A DNA stretch of 22,501 nucleotides, taken from positions 1 to 22,501 of IMG/VR virus record IMGVR_UViG_3300030118_001815. One strand, 5' to 3'. This DNA is from a virus. Made by a program: the position numbers and the translations under genes. Positions 20,255 to 22,501 of this stretch are shown here, one piece after another (the first letter of the stretch is position 1; the number at the start of each line of letters is the position of its first letter). The notes below the pieces were generated by a model. It did no database searches, was not told where the DNA came from, and saw only the letters and a list, made by a program, of their open reading frames with translations.

Positions 20255-21490
20255 TTATTTCATTGTCCATCTTAATGGTTGTGAATTTGGTGTTTGAACG
20301 ACTAGAGGTTTAATGTAATCAATCATGTATCCCAAAGCATCATTCATATGGTCAAATCCATCTTCTTTATTCGGAATGTTGGTATCTTCCTTATAAGTTT
20401 GTCTTTGTAATCCTTTTATCAAAGTTTTGCAAGATTTACTAACAAAAATATATCGATTGCCTTTAGAATCTTTTAGTTTCGAATTGACAGCATTAATCCT
20501 ATCTCTAACAGCTGGGTGTTTATGTTTAACTTTAACTTGGAAACCAGCATTTTGTAAAATTGATAAGTCAGTTCTTCCTCCAGCAGAAGTCTTTCTTTGT
20601 CTTGAAGCTGGATCAGGATAAATAAATATTGGCATTTTAGTTCCGTATCTGTTTCTTATTTCTTCACACATTTCATCAGTATTAGAGCCATAAATGACTA
20701 CTTCGTCTACAATATAGATTCGATCTTTCTCAATTTGACTAACACAAGCTGACATTGGCGATACGTTGAAGTCCATTCCAATATGTAAAGATTTATTCCA
20801 ATCAATACTTCTCTCAACAACAGATTCTACAGGATGAAAGTTATAATAAATAGATCCAGCATAGTTCTCAAACGTACCTTCAAATTCTTGTCTAAATGTT
20901 CTTTGATCTAAGTCTAATCTTGCTTGGCTAATCTCATCTTCACTAACCATACCACCATCTAATGTAGTGAATTGAAAACTATCCCATTCAGTATCTTGTT
21001 TTCCTTTAAGATACATTTCATAGGTCCAATTTCCATAACCTTTTGGAGTACCACACATAAGAACATGACCCATAGTATCTGCTACACTTGCTCTTAGTAC
21101 TTCAAACCAAGTTTTTTTATCTATGTCAGCAAATTCGTCTAAAATTAAAAAATCAAGTCCTGTACCACGAAGTGAATCATAATTGTCAGCACCTTTAAGA
21201 GATATTGTACTATGAGATTTTTTGATTGTGATAGTCATAGTTGTTTCGTTAATATCTTCAATCCAATTAAATTGATTTAACATTTCTTTTAAACTAGACC
21301 ATGCAATCTCTTTTGCCATCTTAAACGTAGGAGCAACATACCAAATTTTTTTATTTGGTTGAGAGGCATACTTCATCATTTCAGTAATACAAAGATAAGT
21401 CTTACCAAATCGACGACCTGATATTAAAACTCTAAATCTTTTGTTACTTGATGATACTTTAAGTTGTGGTCTTGTTAGAGTGATCTTCAT
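20255..21490 (-). CDS. terL: Terminase large subunit
   Basis: A 411-residue DNA packaging motor with ATPase and nuclease domains. Walker A is SGRRFGKT at 24-31, Walker B is LDFLILDE at 112-119 with catalytic E119, and the coupling motif is CGTP at 146-149. The RNase H-like nuclease has D239 (GMDF), D292 (IYPDP) and D383 (DHMNDALGY) as metal-binding acids. All expected motifs are intact. It overlaps the upstream small gene by 32 bases, has no obvious Shine-Dalgarno site, and ends one base before portal. No small terminase gene was recognised in the window. The packaging strategy (cos, pac or other) cannot be told from this sequence. Confidence 0.96.
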   Translation of the reverse strand: MKITLTRPQLKVSSSNKRFRVLISGRRFGKTYLCITEMMKYASQPNKKIWYVAPTFKMAKEIAWSSLKEMLNQFNWIEDINETTMTITIKKSHSTISLKGADNYDSLRGTGLDFLILDEFADIDKKTWFEVLRASVADTMGHVLMCGTPKGYGNWTYEMYLKGKQDTEWDSFQFTTLDGGMVSEDEISQARLDLDQRTFRQEFEGTFENYAGSIYYNFHPVESVVERSIDWNKSLHIGMDFNVSPMSACVSQIEKDRIYIVDEVVIYGSNTDEMCEEIRNRYGTKMPIFIYPDPASRQRKTSAGGRTDLSILQNAGFQVKVKHKHPAVRDRINAVNSKLKDSKGNRYIFVSKSCKTLIKGLQRQTYKEDTNIPNKEDGFDHMNDALGYMIDYIKPLVVQTPNSQPLRWTMK

Positions 21491-21680
21491 TGCAAAAATA
21501 ACTTACAACCAATCTTTGTTTGTTAAATTTATCTTCAAATGTTTCTGTAGTTTTTATTATTTGTTCTGCACCAGCTTTAACACATTCTGACCAAGTATCA
21601 AATCTTTCTGTAGGTATTCCTATAGTTTGACAAGTTCCTGTCAAAGATGAACAAATTGATAAAATTAAGATAAACTTCAT
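21459..21680 (-). CDS. Small secreted cysteine protein
   Basis: A 73-residue protein with a short signal-like N-terminus (MKFILILSICSSLTGTC) followed by an exported-looking domain. Three further cysteines are at 17, 33 and 63 in the pattern C...f.tWseC..aG...Y.C, ending NEDHSNKTTT. I recall similar W..C...G small proteins from marine phages. There is no clear lipobox, so this is not clearly a lipoprotein or a spanin. It starts by ATGA after the previous gene and overlaps the terminase start by 32 bases. A periplasmic role such as superinfection exclusion or lysis help is possible but unproven. Confidence 0.65.
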   Translation of the reverse strand: MKFILILSICSSLTGTCQTIGIPTERFDTWSECVKAGAEQIIKTTETFEDKFNKQRLVVSYFCNEDHSNKTTT

Positions 21681-21892
21681 TTTGATAATATTATCTTTTT
21701 TATTGATAAACTTCCATCTATATTTTTTTCAAGTTCTGCTTTTGTTTTAATACATGAATATTGTACGTTCTCTTGATAAACTCTTTCTGCTTGTCTTTTT
21801 CCTTTTAAGCATTGAACCATAGATTCTTGGATTCTATGTTCTTTGATTTCGTTATTAATTATCATTAATAATGCTACAACAGTTTCAATCAT
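21677..21892 (-). CDS. Small conserved Cys-pair protein, unknown
   Basis: A 71-residue protein beginning MIETVVALLMIINNEIKEHR: a hydrophobic or membrane-associated first helix followed by a charged turn. Two cysteines (about 28 and 47) lie in MVQCLKGKRQAERVYQENVQ and YSCIKTKAELEKN, and could form a disulphide outside the cytoplasm. It ends with a basic strand (SLSIKKIILSK). It starts by TAATG after the 136-residue membrane gene and ends by ATGA into the secreted cysteine gene. The pair resembles a small export-linked module, but I cannot name it. Confidence 0.6.
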   Translation of the reverse strand: MIETVVALLMIINNEIKEHRIQESMVQCLKGKRQAERVYQENVQYSCIKTKAELEKNIDGSLSIKKIILSK

Positions 21893-22302
21893 TAGTGATT
21901 ACCATTTCCATTAGTGTATTTTATTTCTCTGTTACTATCTTTTAGCTTCTCAATATCAATTAATGCCTTTTCCATTTGCTTTTGTAAAAACTCAATATTA
22001 ACTTTGTTAGTCATATTCATTTCTTGTGTAGCTTGTAGCTTTTCAACTTGTTTATACAAATCTTCAATAAGCATAAACTGTTCACTATCTGCTGGAAGTG
22101 AACCTAACTGACCTCTTGGCCATTTTATTCTAAATTCTGTATTCTCAGTTAAATCTTTTTCCATTAATTCTAATCTATTATTTAATTGGTTTTGAGTTTC
22201 AATAATACCAAAATATGCCCAAACACCTACTGCAACACCTGTAATAATACTTATTAAAGATTTTATATCTGTGCTAACTTTACTTGATTCATTTATCTTC
22301 AT
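21892..22302 (-). CDS. Membrane-anchored coiled-coil protein
   Basis: A 136-residue protein. A basic, soluble N-terminus (to about 15) precedes one membrane segment (about 16-34, LISIITGVAVGVWAYFGI). The rest is a helical, charged, probably coiled-coil stretch with NQLNNRLELMEKDL, LIEDLYKQVEKLQATQEMNM and IEFLQKQMEKALIDIEKLKD, ending with a polar NGNGNH tail. A central insert (FRIKWPRGQLGSLPADSEQF) breaks the helix. It resembles holin-like or cell-envelope-facing phage proteins located just before the terminase in marine phages. It starts 14 bases inside the preceding 30-residue peptide and ends by TAATG. Holin, anti-holin and attachment roles are all possible. Confidence 0.65.
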   Translation of the reverse strand: MKINESSKVSTDIKSLISIITGVAVGVWAYFGIIETQNQLNNRLELMEKDLTENTEFRIKWPRGQLGSLPADSEQFMLIEDLYKQVEKLQATQEMNMTNKVNIEFLQKQMEKALIDIEKLKDSNREIKYTNGNGNH

Positions 22303-22381
22303 TTGACCATACCCATAATAATATTGCTATTACACCTAATATACAAATTGTTATACTTATTGAACAACCTATTTCCCACAT
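22289..22381 (-). CDS. 30-residue transmembrane peptide
   Basis: The ATG at 22381 shares a base with the upstream stop (TAATG). It reads MWEIGCSISITICILGVIAI, then LLWVWSNEDK before TGA at 22289. About 21 residues (5-25) are continuous hydrophobic sequence, with two cysteines in the segment and a short charged end. The reading frame overlaps the 136-residue gene by 14 bases. Being so short, it is supported mainly by TAATG coupling and the clear membrane segment. Small membrane peptides before the terminase could act with a holin-like protein. Confidence 0.5.
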   Translation of the reverse strand: MWEIGCSISITICILGVIAILLWVWSNEDK

Positions 22382-22501
22382 TATTTTCTACCTTTTATTA
22401 TCCAATAAAATAAACCAGAAAGAATAATCCAATACCATACACAATATGGGAATATTGTTGCAAAATTTTTAGGTAGTAATAAAAACCCAATCTTATCTAG
22501 C
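22381..22501 (-). CDS. Membrane protein, partial (start outside right edge)
   Basis: An open frame enters from the right edge and stops with TAA at 22381-22383. The visible 39 residues read LDKIGFLLLPKNFATIFPYC, then VWYWIILSGLFYWIIKGRK. Both halves are hydrophobic with many aromatic residues and a basic end, so this is the C-terminus of a membrane protein. The stop overlaps the ATG of the 30-residue peptide (TAATG). Nothing more can be said without the sequence to the right. Confidence 0.5.
   Translation of the reverse strand, partial: LDKIGFLLLPKNFATIFPYCVWYWIILSGLFYWIIKGRK

Overview
This window is part of the genome of a tailed bacteriophage with a long non-contractile tail (siphovirus type). 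It is visibly AT-rich, with A/T-ending codons throughout, very tight gene packing and many short genes. The repertoire resembles marine phages of low-GC bacteria: LamG/SPRY and DUF7483-like tail proteins, a short protein starting MPMGKGTYGSK, a DUF3310 protein, and small cysteine-containing proteins before the terminase. A SAR11 or other low-GC marine alphaproteobacterial host is an inference and is not shown by the sequence. No integrase, repressor, tRNA, CRISPR array or insertion sequence was seen, and no replication gene lies in the window.

Nearly everything is on the minus strand, read from the right edge to the left. In transcription order: small membrane or secreted proteins (22501 to 21459); large terminase and portal (21490 to 18841); after an interruption, minor head protein, scaffold and major capsid (17455 to 14853); a strong hairpin (14817-14843); head-tail adaptor, gpG-like neck protein and tail terminator (14798 to 13418); two small ORFs, the major tail protein, a G/GT-type chaperone with a programmed -1 frameshift site, tape measure, distal tail protein, DUF2163-like protein and a J-like tip protein (13418 to 6071); tail fibre proteins with a probable fibre chaperone (6053 to 2233); a lysis block with M15 peptidase and XhlA-like holin candidate, enclosing a 31-residue AT-hook-like peptide and an unknown protein (2230 to 1087); then a metallophosphoesterase, a DUF3310 protein and a protein running off the left edge.

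The main anomaly is a plus-strand cassette of five small genes (17634-18823) lying between portal and minor head protein, opposite to the whole late operon. It has a divergent intergenic region at its left, two copies of an A-rich leader with Shine-Dalgarno site, and a hairpin at its right that is best formed in plus-strand RNA. One member is an 80-residue protein that looks like a stand-alone ArdC N-terminal domain, so this may be an early-expressed host-takeover or anti-defence island inside the head module.

Thirteen gene junctions use the pentamer TAATG, where stop and start share one base, and three more use ATGA. Expression of the operon therefore probably relies heavily on translational coupling. 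Six small or overlooked genes (at 1640, 13073, 13272, 17634, 17806 and 22289), the frameshifted GT product and two edge-truncated genes were worked out by hand translation.
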